Assembly (NCBI RefSeq): GCF_000421465.1
Contig: NZ_ATXB01000001.1
Coordinates: forward strand, 1,922,001-1,986,000
Direction: 5' to 3'
Source: Methylohalobius crimeensis 10Ki
GTDB taxonomy: Bacteria > Pseudomonadota > Gammaproteobacteria > Methylococcales > Methylothermaceae
Length of the DNA: 64,000 nt
This document shows positions 21,928 through 30,464 of the stretch, piece after piece; position 1 is the first letter of the stretch, and each line of letters begins with the position of its first letter. A program made the position numbers and the translations under genes. The notes under the pieces were generated by a model. It saw nothing but the letters and a program-made list of their open reading frames with translations. It did not search any database and was not told where the DNA came from.

Positions 21928-22017
21928 GAGTTCGGCATTACCGAACTGTTATTGCATGACAGTAGTGCAATACTCCTCCTCTTTGACAGCAGGGCCTCAA
22001 CACCCTGCTGTTTTTTT
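21928..22017 (+). ncRNA. Putative small RNA 2 (RegA-boxed, anti-SD motif)
   Basis: Predicted RNA of about 90 nt: 5' hairpin AGTTCGG-CATTA-CCGAACT (21929-21947), a second weak hairpin ATTGCA-N9-TGCAAT, the C-rich stretch ACTCCTCCTCTTTG (21972-21985) and a terminator with a 9-bp stem plus seven T (21986-22017). It shares the box, spacing, 5' hairpin, CCTCCTCTTTG motif and terminator with unit 1, so the two look like sibling RNAs. It ends inside the stop codon of the convergent GlcG-like gene. ACTCCTCCT is complementary to the sqr ribosome binding site. Ends are predictions. Confidence 0.62.
21986..22017 (+). terminator. Intrinsic terminator of putative sRNA 2
   Basis: Stem ACAGCAGGG/CCCTGCTGT with loop CCTCAACA and seven consecutive T. 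Oriented to the plus strand; the opposite orientation has no T tract. Confidence 0.85.
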
Positions 22018-22525
22018 ATCCATCGTCCAATTCCACTCCGATCGCCTTGAGGCCGGCCCGCGCACAAGCCACATCCAGCATCGCGCCGGGCGCTCCGCCC
22101 ACGCCGATTCCGCCCACGACATGCCCATCGGCACGGATCGGCAAACCGCCACCGAGTATCAAGATCGACTCATTCATGTCGTGCAATGCCTGGATCTCGG
22201 GATCCTTGGCGATCATGCGCGCCAACTCGTGCGTCGGCTTACGTAAGCTCAACGCCGTATAGGCTTTGCGCCAACTGCTATCCAGGGTATGGGGGCCGGC
22301 GCCGTTACTGCGCAGCGATACCAGCGAGTGTCCGGCGTCATCCACCACGGCGGCGCCGATTTCATAGCCTTTGGCTTGACAATCCGCCAGCGCCGCCTTG
22401 GCCGCCTTGGCCGCCTGCAAAGCATCGTTCATGGACAGCGTGGCGCGCTGAAGCGGCGCCAATTCGCCGGCATCAGCAAGCGTGAACCAAGCCGTCAACC
22501 CTATCGCGAACAACCGATTCCACAT
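22016..22525 (-). CDS. GlcG/HbpS-family (DUF336) secreted protein
   Basis: A 169-residue protein with a signal peptide (MWNRLFAIGLTAWFTLADAG) and a GlcG/HbpS-type domain: LQAAKAAKAALADCQAKGY, GAAVVDDAGHSLVSLRS, TLDSSWRKAYTAL, and a C-terminal GGGLPIRADGHVVGGIGVGG. HbpS-type members bind haem or corrinoids and can act as redox sensors; GlcG members lie in glycolate clusters. Function here is open. The ATG at 22525 has GGAGGTAAAT just upstream. It follows the class II aldolase-like gene by 15 bp. Confidence 0.82.
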   Translation of the reverse strand: MWNRLFAIGLTAWFTLADAGELAPLQRATLSMNDALQAAKAAKAALADCQAKGYEIGAAVVDDAGHSLVSLRSNGAGPHTLDSSWRKAYTALSLRKPTHELARMIAKDPEIQALHDMNESILILGGGLPIRADGHVVGGIGVGGAPGAMLDVACARAGLKAIGVELDDG

Positions 22526-22540
22526 ATTTACCTCCATCGA

Positions 22541-23176
22541 TCAATACCGCGCCCCCAGCGCCAACGACCATGCCTTGGCCAGGGTTTCTATCAACGAAAG
22601 CGCCGCTCGTCGAGGGGTATCCGCATAAGCGATCACCCCGTCCGGATGGCCCTTCATGACAATGATACCGTGCTCGGGCTGTTTTCTCACTTGCTCCCGC
22701 ACCGCTTCGGCCATGGCCGGTGTGCCGTATTCCGCCGTCGCTGGCGTCGCCCGAAGGGCCAAGCGATCGCTGTAACGCCAAATTTCGGGAGAATGTCCGT
22801 GCATCACCGCTCTCACCGCCACCGAGGCTCGATAAACCGAGGCGTGAGTCAGCGCTTCGGAAGACGGGGGCTGGCATCCTTTAGCCACCACTTGATTGAC
22901 GGTGGGATCGGCACTTTCCACCAGGCAGTAATGCTCCGAAGACAAATGCGCCTTGCCTCCCGTTTGGGTGGCGCTGATCACAAATCGGTCACCCGCGAGA
23001 CGTTGGCTGACATTACCGTAGGCCAGCCCTTGGTAACGCTTGGGGTCTTGTCCGATCAACCCCAGATGAAACAATAGGCACCGCCAGGACTCTAAATCGG
23101 GATAATCGTCCCATTGAGGCGGCGCACTCAAGGTGAATCGAAGCCGATATTTGACGACACCTTCCTCATGAAGCAT
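22541..23176 (-). CDS. Class II aldolase/adducin family protein
   Basis: A 211-residue protein resembling class II aldolases (fuculose-phosphate aldolase/adducin head fold). Visible are LAYGNVSQRLAGDRFVISA (matching the GNxS substrate loop), SSEALTHASVYRASVAVRAVMHGHSPE with the metal-binding HGH, and HGIIVMKGHPDGVIAYAD with the third histidine. Substrate unknown. It is the first gene of a two-gene operon with the GlcG-like protein. Confidence 0.75.
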   Translation of the reverse strand: MLHEEGVVKYRLRFTLSAPPQWDDYPDLESWRCLLFHLGLIGQDPKRYQGLAYGNVSQRLAGDRFVISATQTGGKAHLSSEHYCLVESADPTVNQVVAKGCQPPSSEALTHASVYRASVAVRAVMHGHSPEIWRYSDRLALRATPATAEYGTPAMAEAVREQVRKQPEHGIIVMKGHPDGVIAYADTPRRAALSLIETLAKAWSLALGARY

Positions 23177-23382
23177 GGGCGGCGAAACCTTAAAACCGAT
23201 CCGAAACTTGACTGATAAAATAAATTGGCTAAGCTAGCACGCTACCCTGCAACAGTCCAGGCGTGAGGGATGCACCTTAGCCATCCTCACCCCAGCCATC
23301 ACCGGCCTTTGAAATATGCATGGCTCGAATTCCCAAGGCATTGAAAAGCAACAGGATAAAAGATACCTTATCGGATATAATC

Positions 23383-23467
23383 GCGAATGTGGCGGAACTG
23401 GTAGACGCGCTGGATTTAGGTTCCAGTGGGGCAACCCGTGAGAGTTCGAGTCTCTCCATTCGCACCA
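23383..23467 (+). tRNA. tRNA-Leu (anticodon TAG)
   Basis: 85 nt. Acceptor stem GCGAATG pairs with CATTCGC before A-CCA (CCA is encoded). The anticodon arm is CTGGA-TTTAGGT-TCCAG, giving anticodon TAG (reads CUA/CUN), there is a class II variable arm, and the T arm contains GTTCGAGTC. A weak promoter (TTGAAA at 23341, 17 bp, TACCTT) lies upstream. Apart from this tRNA the 385-bp gap between the aldolase gene and tig holds nothing I can identify. Confidence 0.95.
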
Positions 23468-23561
23468 ATTTCCAAGCCCGCCCACCGACCCATACCCGAC
23501 CATCGGCCAATAATCATTATCGCTAACCAACCAAGTCAGTAGTTCACGAGGTAAGACCATT

Positions 23562-24878
23562 ATGCAGATTTCCGTCGAATCCACGTCCGACATCGGCCGC
23601 AAAATGACCATCCAGGTCCCGGAAGATAAAATCCAGGCGGAGATTGACAACCGCCTGAAATCCCTGGCGCGGCAGGTGAAAGTGGACGGTTTTCGGCCGG
23701 GCAAAGCGCCTGCCCGCATTATTCGCCAACGTTTCGGCACACAAGTCCGCGAGGAAGTGCTCTCCGAACTGATCGGATCGAGCTTCACCGACGCCGTCAA
23801 AGAACGGTCCTTGCGGCTGGCAGGCGACCCCCAAATCAAGCCGCAGGACATCACCGAAGGCGAAGGCATGACTTTCGAGGCCCAATTCGAGGTCTATCCG
23901 GACATCGAGCTTGCCGCCATGGACACCTTGGAGGTCGCCAAACCGGTTTGCGAAATCACCGAGGCCGACCTGGAAACCATGATCAAACGCCTGCGGGAAC
24001 AAAAGAAAAGCTGGCACGAAGTGGATCGTCCGCTGCAAACCGGCGATCGCGCCACGATCACCTTCGAGGGATTCCAGGAAAACGGCGACCCCCTGGAAAA
24101 CGGGAAAGCGGAGCATTTCCAGATTGAAATCGGCGCCGGCAACATGATTCCCGGCTTCGACGAAAAGCTGCTGGACCACAAATCGGGAGATCACCTGGAA
24201 TTCGAGCTGACTTTCCCCGAGGATTATCATCACGAAGATATCGCCGGAAAACCGGTTCTTTTCAAAGTCGACGTAGAAAAGGTGGAAGAAGGCCGGCTGC
24301 CGGAGATCGATGCCGAATTTGCCAAGGAATATGGCGTCGAAAGCGGAGATGTGGAGGAATTTCGCCGCGAAATCAAAGCCAACATGGAACGCCAATTACA
24401 TCAGGCGCTCAAGGAAGAAACCAAAAACAAGGTCCTTGATGCCCTCCACGAGAAGAACCCGATTCCGGTCCCGGAAGCCTTGGTCAAACAGGAAATTCAG
24501 CGCATGCTGCAGCCGATGGCCGACGCATTGAAACAAAATCCGGAAATATTGAACCAATTGCCGCTTGACAACATCAAAGAAAGTGCGAAAAAACGCGTCT
24601 CCATGGGACTATTGCTGGCGGAAATCATTCAGAATCACGATATACAAGCCGACTCCGATCGAGTTCGCGAAACCATCGAGGAAATGGCCCAAAATTACGA
24701 AGACCCGCAAGAAGTCGTCAATTGGTACTTCGGCAATCCGGAGCAATTGGCGCAGATCGAAAACCTGGTTTTGGAAGAGCAAGCAATCGATTGGATTCTC
24801 GAGCAAGCCAAAATCTCCGAGGAACCGATTTCCTTCGAAGACCTGATGAAAAAGCAACAGCAACGCCAAGCAGCCTGA
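23562..24878 (+). CDS. tig: Trigger factor
   Basis: Ribosome-bound chaperone and peptidyl-prolyl isomerase. The 438-residue protein has the N-terminal ribosome-binding domain with the GFRPGKAP signature (GFRPGKAPARIIRQRFG), a FKBP domain in the middle (GDRATITFEGFQENGDPL ... MIPGFDEKLL) and a helical C-terminal domain. A GAGGT ribosome binding site lies upstream. Order tig-clpP-clpX is the standard gammaproteobacterial one. Confidence 0.97.
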   Translation: MQISVESTSDIGRKMTIQVPEDKIQAEIDNRLKSLARQVKVDGFRPGKAPARIIRQRFGTQVREEVLSELIGSSFTDAVKERSLRLAGDPQIKPQDITEGEGMTFEAQFEVYPDIELAAMDTLEVAKPVCEITEADLETMIKRLREQKKSWHEVDRPLQTGDRATITFEGFQENGDPLENGKAEHFQIEIGAGNMIPGFDEKLLDHKSGDHLEFELTFPEDYHHEDIAGKPVLFKVDVEKVEEGRLPEIDAEFAKEYGVESGDVEEFRREIKANMERQLHQALKEETKNKVLDALHEKNPIPVPEALVKQEIQRMLQPMADALKQNPEILNQLPLDNIKESAKKRVSMGLLLAEIIQNHDIQADSDRVRETIEEMAQNYEDPQEVVNWYFGNPEQLAQIENLVLEEQAIDWILEQAKISEEPISFEDLMKKQQQRQAA

Positions 24879-24893
24879 TAAGAGCATAAAACC

Positions 24894-25520
24894 ATGAGCA
24901 ATTCTTTCGACGTCTACAATCAAATGGTCCCGGTCGTCATCGAACAAACGCCTCGCGGGGAACGGGCTTTCGACATCTTCTCCCGCCTGCTCAAGGAGCG
25001 AGTGATTTTCCTGGTGGGCCCGGTGGAAGATCATATGGCCAATCTGATCGTCGCTCAGTTGCTGTTCTTGGAATCGGAAAACCCCGACAAGGACATCCAC
25101 TTATATATCAATTCGCCCGGCGGCGTGGTGACTTCCGGTCTCGCCATCTACGACACGATGCAATTCATTCAACCCGACGTCAGCACCATGTGCATCGGTC
25201 AAGCGGCCAGCATGGGGGCGTTGCTCCTGGCGGGAGGTGCCGCCGGAAAACGCTACTGCGTGCCCCACTCCCGGGTGATGATCCATCAACCCCTGGGCGG
25301 ATTTCAGGGCCAAGCGAGCGATATCGACATTCACGCCAAGGAGATCCTGCAAACCCGGGATCGACTCAATCGCATTCTCGCCCATCATACCGACCAACCA
25401 TTGGAAAAGATCCAACAGGATACCGACCGCGATTACTTCATGAGCAGCAACGAAGCGCTCGAATACGGCCTGATCGATAAGGTTTTGACGACCCGCGCCA
25501 AACTGCAATCGGACAGCTAA
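24894..25520 (+). CDS. clpP: ATP-dependent Clp protease proteolytic subunit ClpP
   Basis: Serine protease forming the ClpXP/ClpAP chamber. The 208-residue protein has the catalytic serine in [14 protein letters not shown], histidine in [10 protein letters not shown] and aspartate in [24 protein letters not shown] is also typical. Follows tig by 15 bp. Confidence 0.98.
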   Translation: MSNSFDVYNQMVPVVIEQTPRGERAFDIFSRLLKERVIFLVGPVEDHMANLIVAQLLFLESENPDKDIHLYINSPGGVVTSGLAIYDTMQFIQPDVSTMCIGQAASMGALLLAGGAAGKRYCVPHSRVMIHQPLGGFQGQASDIDIHAKEILQTRDRLNRILAHHTDQPLEKIQQDTDRDYFMSSNEALEYGLIDKVLTTRAKLQSDS

Positions 25521-25630
25521 CAGGCATCGAAGCTTGGCATTTATCCCCGTCAGGGTTTATGCTGATATTGCTGATATACCGGTCTGGTGTGACGATACCT
25601 TTTTTCCAGTTATATAGTTCGAGGTAACCT

Positions 25631-26905
25631 ATGAGCGACGCCAAGCGCGGTAAGGACAGAGAAGGGAAGCTGCTGTATTGCTCGTTTTGCGGCAAGAGCC
25701 AGCACGAAGTTAGAAAATTGATCGCCGGCCCTTCGGTCTTCATTTGCGATGAATGCGTAGACCTGTGCAACGATATCATTCGCGAAGAACTGCAGGAGAG
25801 CACGGGCGGCGGCGAGGACCGTCTACCCAAACCCAGGGAAATCAAGGAAGTTCTGGAAGAATACGTCATCGGTCAGGAGGAAGCCAAAAAGATTCTCGCG
25901 GTTGCGGTCTACAACCACTACAAGCGGCTTCGCTCCCAACATAAGAAGAATGACGTGGAACTGGCCAAGAGCAATATTTTGCTCATCGGTCCGACAGGTT
26001 CCGGCAAGACCTTGCTGGCGGAAACCTTGGCCCGTTTTTTGGATGTCCCCTTCACTATTGCGGACGCCACCACGTTGACCGAAGCCGGCTATGTCGGGGA
26101 GGATGTGGAAAACATCATCCAAAAGCTATTGCAGAAATGCGATTACGACGTGGAGAAAGCCGAGTCCGGTATTGTCTACATCGATGAAATCGACAAGATC
26201 TCTCGCAAATCCGACAACCCCTCCATCACTCGGGATGTTTCCGGAGAAGGCGTGCAGCAGGCACTGCTGAAATTAATCGAAGGCACCATCGCCTCGGTTC
26301 CGCCGCAAGGAGGACGCAAACACCCTCAACAGGAATTTCTCCAGGTCAATACCGGCAATATCCTGTTTATCTGCGGGGGGGCTTTCGCCGGACTGGAAAA
26401 AATCATCCGTCAGCGTTCGGAGAAAGGGGGTATCGGTTTCTCCGCCGAGGTGAAACGCAAGCAGGATACCCAAAATGTCGGCGAAATCCTGACTTCGGTG
26501 GAAGCCGAGGACTTGATCCACTACGGCTTGATCCCGGAATTCGTGGGTCGTCTGCCGGTGGTCGCCACTCTCAAGGAGCTGGACGAAGAAGCCCTGGTGC
26601 GCATTCTGACCGAGCCCAAAAACTCTCTGGCCAAACAGTACAAGCGGCTGTTCGAAATGGAAGCCTGCGAACTGGAAATCCGGGAAGAGGCGCTTCGCGC
26701 CATCGCCAGAAAGGCGATGGAACGCAAAACCGGCGCGCGCGGCTTGAGAACCATCCTGGAGCATACGCTCCTGGATATCATGTACGAGCTTCCCTCGACC
26801 GACAACATCACCAAAGTGGTGATCGACGAGAGTGTCATCAAGGAAGAGTCCAAGCCTTATCTCATCTACGAAAGCAGCGATAAGCAAAGGGCTTCGGCCG
26901 AGTAA
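25631..26905 (+). CDS. clpX: ATP-dependent Clp protease ATP-binding subunit ClpX
   Basis: AAA+ unfoldase for ClpP. The 424-residue protein has the N-terminal zinc-binding domain (CSFCGKSQ and [11 protein letters not shown]), Walker [10 protein letters not shown], Walker [11 protein letters not shown] and the sensor regions. It lies 110 bp after clpP, a gap that may hold its own promoter. The usual downstream neighbour lon is absent; a terminator follows. Confidence 0.98.
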   Translation: MSDAKRGKDREGKLLYCSFCGKSQHEVRKLIAGPSVFICDECVDLCNDIIREELQESTGGGEDRLPKPREIKEVLEEYVIGQEEAKKILAVAVYNHYKRLRSQHKKNDVELAKSNILLIGPTGSGKTLLAETLARFLDVPFTIADATTLTEAGYVGEDVENIIQKLLQKCDYDVEKAESGIVYIDEIDKISRKSDNPSITRDVSGEGVQQALLKLIEGTIASVPPQGGRKHPQQEFLQVNTGNILFICGGAFAGLEKIIRQRSEKGGIGFSAEVKRKQDTQNVGEILTSVEAEDLIHYGLIPEFVGRLPVVATLKELDEEALVRILTEPKNSLAKQYKRLFEMEACELEIREEALRAIARKAMERKTGARGLRTILEHTLLDIMYELPSTDNITKVVIDESVIKEESKPYLIYESSDKQRASAE

Positions 26906-26915
26906 ATAGCAACGG

Positions 26916-26951
26916 CCGGCTGTCTGAAATTCAGGCAGCCGGTTTGTTTTT
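26916..26951 (+). terminator. Intrinsic terminator after clpX
   Basis: Stem CCGGCTGTCTGAA/TTCAGGCAGCCGG (one T:G wobble position) followed by TTTGTTTTT. It lies 11 bp after the clpX stop and closes the tig-clpP-clpX run. Confidence 0.85.
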
Positions 26952-27055
26952 CATCCCCTGCCTCCATTTGCTTCGTTGATCGGATCTGTCAACTGACTTG
27001 CTTCGTAGGCAGCCATCTGGCAGTATTCACCCAACCCCACGGCAACGAAGCGATC

Positions 27056-27919
27056 ATGGCGGATACCTCCCGAACCATCTTAACCGTGGAAGGGCTTTCC
27101 GTTTCTTACGGAAGAGACCATATCCTGCAAGACCTGTCGTTTTCTCTGAATGAAGGTGACGTCTTGGTGATTCTGGGTCCCAATGGCGCCGGCAAAACCA
27201 CCCTGCTGCGGGCGTTGCTCGACCTGATCCCCCATCGAGGCACGGTCACCTGGCAGACCCGCAATATCAGCTACCTTCCTCCCCAAGAATTCTTGCAGAG
27301 ACAGGCTCTTCCTCCTCTAAGCGTCGAAGAATTCTTTCACCTGAAAACCCGCGATCGCGATGCGATCGTCGTTTTTTCCACGTCCCTCGCAGTCGCCTTT
27401 CTGTTTCTCCCCCAAAAAGAAACCGAGATCGCTTTGCTGGGCGATGTTTCTCAAATCACCCTGTCCACCGTATTGGTCACCCTGGCGATCGCCGGCGGGA
27501 TTTTTATCGTCGTCAAACGGATCTATCCCAATATGGTCTTGATCGGCATTTCGCCCGATCTGGCCCAATCCCAACAAATCGATCCCCGTCGCTACAACAC
27601 CGTTTATTTGATTTGCATCGCGCTGACCGTGGCACTGGGAGTGCGAATTGTAGGCGGTTTGATGACCGCGGCACTGCTGGCCATTCCAGCTTGTACGGCC
27701 AAGAATATCAGCAAAAACCTGACCCAGTACGCCTACTTCAGCCTCTCGGCGGGGGCGTTGGCCGCCGTGCTTGGAATCGCGGGCTATGCCGCGACCGACG
27801 TACCCCCCGGTCCTTTGATCATTATCGCCAGCGGGTTGCTGTTTTTGGTCTCGGTCTATCTGAAAATGCGTCAGAAAGGCCATGATGGTGAAACAGAGCC
27901 GCCAACGGAGCCCGAGTGA
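27056..27919 (+). pseudogene. Chimeric ABC metal transporter: truncated ATPase fused to permease C-terminal part
   Basis: One uninterrupted frame of 287 residues joins two different subunits. Residues 1 to about 97 are the start of a metal-type ABC ATPase (ILTVEGLSVSYGRDHILQ, Walker A GPNGAGKTT at 41-49, Q-loop YLPPQE). The signature, Walker B and switch regions are missing. From about residue 100 it continues as the second half of an ABC-3 (ZnuB/MntB-like) permease: LLGDVSQITLSTVL, VALGVRIVGGLMTAALLAIPA, DVPPGPLIIIASGLLFL. The likely cause is an in-frame deletion of several hundred bases spanning the end of a znuC-like gene and the start of a znuB-like gene. It cannot be a working ATPase; it is probably a remnant unless the junction is an assembly artefact. 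Confidence 0.75.
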
Positions 27920-28033
27920 AATGCTCCCAATTCCCACGACGCATGCACGATAAAGGGTTCCGAAGCCGACCCACTTGCATTGGGTCCGGTACCATAGTCG
28001 TCTCGACAACCAGTGGGAATCGGAATCGTCTCA

Positions 28034-28417
28034 ATGATCAAAAATTACACGGATCACTCGGCCAACGAACGCACTTATTTGGCCTGGATACGCACCGCCA
28101 TAGCGGTGATCGCCTTTGGATTTGTCATCGAAAGATTCGATCTTTTCCTGGCTTACATTGCCCAGGCCCTCCCGGAAACCATGCCTCTCGCTCCATCGGC
28201 TCACCGGGAAGCCTTAATCCTGGGATTGGGGCTGGTCTTCTTCGGAATTCTTCTAATGGTCGTCGCGACCTTGCGCTTTATCCTGATTGCCAAGCAGATC
28301 GATCATCCTGATCAGCGCCGACCGCCCAGCACGTTCGTCGTGATCGGCTTCGCCGCCTTGTTGTTCCTGTTCAGCTTGTTTCTTTTGGGATATCTGATCC
28401 GACTTTTGTGGCAATGA
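28034..28417 (+). CDS. DUF202 (YidH family) membrane protein
   Basis: A 127-residue protein with three membrane segments and the DUF202 signature at the N-terminus, DHSANERTYLAWIRTAIAVIAFGFVIERF. Similar proteins in E. coli (YidH) have no established role. The ATG at 28034 is chosen so the protein starts just before the signature; an in-frame GTG lies 21 bases upstream. It ends 17 bp before the CstB-like gene and may be co-transcribed with it. Confidence 0.85.
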   Translation: MIKNYTDHSANERTYLAWIRTAIAVIAFGFVIERFDLFLAYIAQALPETMPLAPSAHREALILGLGLVFFGILLMVVATLRFILIAKQIDHPDQRRPPSTFVVIGFAALLFLFSLFLLGYLIRLLWQ

Positions 28418-28434
28418 AACAGACGGAGGTTTCT

Positions 28435-29841
28435 ATGTTTTTCAAGCAATTCTATTTGGGCTGTCTCGCCCACGCGTCCTATCTCATCGGCGACGAAGAG
28501 ACCAAAACCGCGATCGTCGTCGATCCTCAGCGCGATATCGAACAATATCTCGAAGAAGCGCGCGAGCAGAATCTCGAGATTCGCCACGTCTTCCTGACCC
28601 ATTTCCACGCCGATTTCATCGCCGGCCATTTGGAACTCCGGGATCGGGTCGGCGCGAAAATCCATCTGGGCGCTCGGGCGGATGCGGAATATGAATTCGT
28701 TCCGCACAGCGATGGCGATACCTTGGCATTCGGCAAGGTTCGCCTCGACATTCTCGAAACGCCCGGTCATACCCCCGAAGGCATTTCGATCGTGGTTTAC
28801 GATCTGGCCAAGCGGACCGATGCGCCTTACGCCGTACTGACCGGCGACACGCTGTTTATCGGCGATGTGGGACGTCCCGATCTATTGGCCTCGTTCGGCG
28901 CTTCGGCGGTGGAGCTGGCCGAGATGCTTTACGATTCTTTGCACGATAAGCTGTTGCCGCTACCCGACGAGACCATGATTTATCCGGCGCACGGCGCGGG
29001 CTCCATGTGCGGAAAAAGTCTCAGTACGGATCTGTTTTCCACTATGGGAGAGCAGCGTCGGTATAACTACGCTCTTAAACCCATGAGCAAAAAAGATTTC
29101 ATTCAGCTGGTCACGGCCGGTCAACCGGAGGCGCCCAAGTATTTTTCCCATGATGCCGTGCTCAACCGGAAAGAGCGCCCCACCCTGGAGGAAACCTTGG
29201 AAACCGAATTGAAGCCGCTTTCCCTCGATCAAGTAATGGAGATGAAACAATCCGGAGCCCAACTCTTGGATGTACGGGATGCGGCGGATTTCGCGGGCGC
29301 GCATCTGGCCGGCAGCGTCAATATCGGCCTCGGCGGTTCCTATGCCACCTGGGCGGGCACCCTTCTCGATCGCACCCGGCCCATCGTGCTGATCGCCGAC
29401 CCCGGTCTCGAACAAGAAGCCGTGATGCGTCTCGGCCGAATCGGCTTTGACAATGTGGCGGGTTATCTGGAGGGAGGCATGCAAGCCTTGGAAACCCGTC
29501 CCGACTTGGTTCGGCGAATCGATCGCATCACCGCCCCGACATTGGCCGAAAGGCTTCCCTCCCCGGAATCGCCGCTGGTTCTGGATGTCCGCAAGGACAC
29601 GGAATGGCAGCAAAAGCACATCGGGGAAAGCCTCAACATCCCACTCAACCATCTCGCCGAACGCAGCAAGGAATTGCCCCGGGACCGACCTGTCGTCGTC
29701 CATTGCGGCACCGGCTACCGGTCATCCATCGCGGCCAGTTTGCTGGAAAAACAAGGATTCGACAACATCATCGACCTGGTGGGCGGCTTCAACGCTTGGG
29801 AAAAATGCTGTCCCGATAATGTTTCCGGCGAAAACGGCTAA
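28435..29841 (+). CDS. CstB-like persulfide dioxygenase with two rhodanese domains
   Basis: A 468-residue three-domain protein. Residues 1 to about 235 are an ETHE1-type metallo-beta-lactamase domain (HVFLTHFHADFIAGH metal-binding motif, ETPGHTPEG, LTGDTLFIGDVGRPDLL, and YPAHGAGSMCG). About 260-355 is a rhodanese-like domain with no active-site cysteine (RPIVLIADPG), and about 370-462 is a complete rhodanese with the cysteine loop VVHCGTGYRSS. The MBL-pseudorhodanese-rhodanese order matches S. aureus CstB, which oxidises persulfides to sulfite/thiosulfate. GGAGG precedes the chosen ATG. Confidence 0.9.
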   Translation: MFFKQFYLGCLAHASYLIGDEETKTAIVVDPQRDIEQYLEEAREQNLEIRHVFLTHFHADFIAGHLELRDRVGAKIHLGARADAEYEFVPHSDGDTLAFGKVRLDILETPGHTPEGISIVVYDLAKRTDAPYAVLTGDTLFIGDVGRPDLLASFGASAVELAEMLYDSLHDKLLPLPDETMIYPAHGAGSMCGKSLSTDLFSTMGEQRRYNYALKPMSKKDFIQLVTAGQPEAPKYFSHDAVLNRKERPTLEETLETELKPLSLDQVMEMKQSGAQLLDVRDAADFAGAHLAGSVNIGLGGSYATWAGTLLDRTRPIVLIADPGLEQEAVMRLGRIGFDNVAGYLEGGMQALETRPDLVRRIDRITAPTLAERLPSPESPLVLDVRKDTEWQQKHIGESLNIPLNHLAERSKELPRDRPVVVHCGTGYRSSIAASLLEKQGFDNIIDLVGGFNAWEKCCPDNVSGENG

Positions 29842-30026
29842 GCGCATGCTTTTTGGGCTCTTTGATGGGGACGCAAGTTAAACCGATTCGGCAAAGTTTT
29901 TAAGGGTTGACGCCCCAGCAAACGTCCGGGCCGCATATTCACTCCCATGTGTGTTAAAAATTTCCTATTGTTGAAAATCATCTCACAAGCAGGAAGCAAC
30001 GCAAGCGGCCTTTGAGGAGAGACTCC

Positions 30027-30464
30027 ATGCCTCATCATCCCAAGGATATTAAGCTCGACAAAACCTTCTTCCAACGCAATGATGGAAAAATAACCGATCG
30101 ACATTTTGCTCGTATCATCGAAAAGGCCCGGGAAATCGAGGACACAGTAAAAGACAGGCCCAAGTTGCACGGGCTTTGGAAAGATGTTCTTTTGTGCTTG
30201 GAACTGATCAGGGATTACCGTTCCGGCGAATACAAGCAAATTTCAACTTGGGCGATTGCCGCGGTGGCTTTCGGACTGCTCTACTTGATCAATCCGATGG
30301 AATTGATCCCGGATGTCATCCCCGTCGTTGGCTATTTGGACGATGTGGCGGTTATGGTACTGATTTTAAAATTGGTGAAAGGCGAGCTTGAGGAGTACGA
30401 GGCTTGGAGAAAGGAGCGCACCGAATACCAAAAAGCGATTTCCAGGCTTTTGAATCGTGAGTGA
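30027..30464 (+). CDS. DUF1232 (YkvA-like) membrane protein
   Basis: A 145-residue protein. The C-terminal half has the DUF1232 motif LLYLINPMELIPDVIPVVGYLDDVAV within one or two hydrophobic segments; the N-terminal half is charged and helical. Function of the family is unknown. The ATG at 30027 has GAGGAGA six bases upstream. The stop overlaps the GTG start of the following ZIP transporter. The 185-bp gap before it holds no gene I can identify. Confidence 0.82.
   Translation: MPHHPKDIKLDKTFFQRNDGKITDRHFARIIEKAREIEDTVKDRPKLHGLWKDVLLCLELIRDYRSGEYKQISTWAIAAVAFGLLYLINPMELIPDVIPVVGYLDDVAVMVLILKLVKGELEEYEAWRKERTEYQKAISRLLNRE

Noticed and set aside
23376-23381. TATAAT directly before the tRNA-Leu gene as its -10 box
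   Set aside because: It ends one base before the first tRNA nucleotide, so transcription would start inside the tRNA; the upstream TTGAAA-N17-TACCTT fits better.
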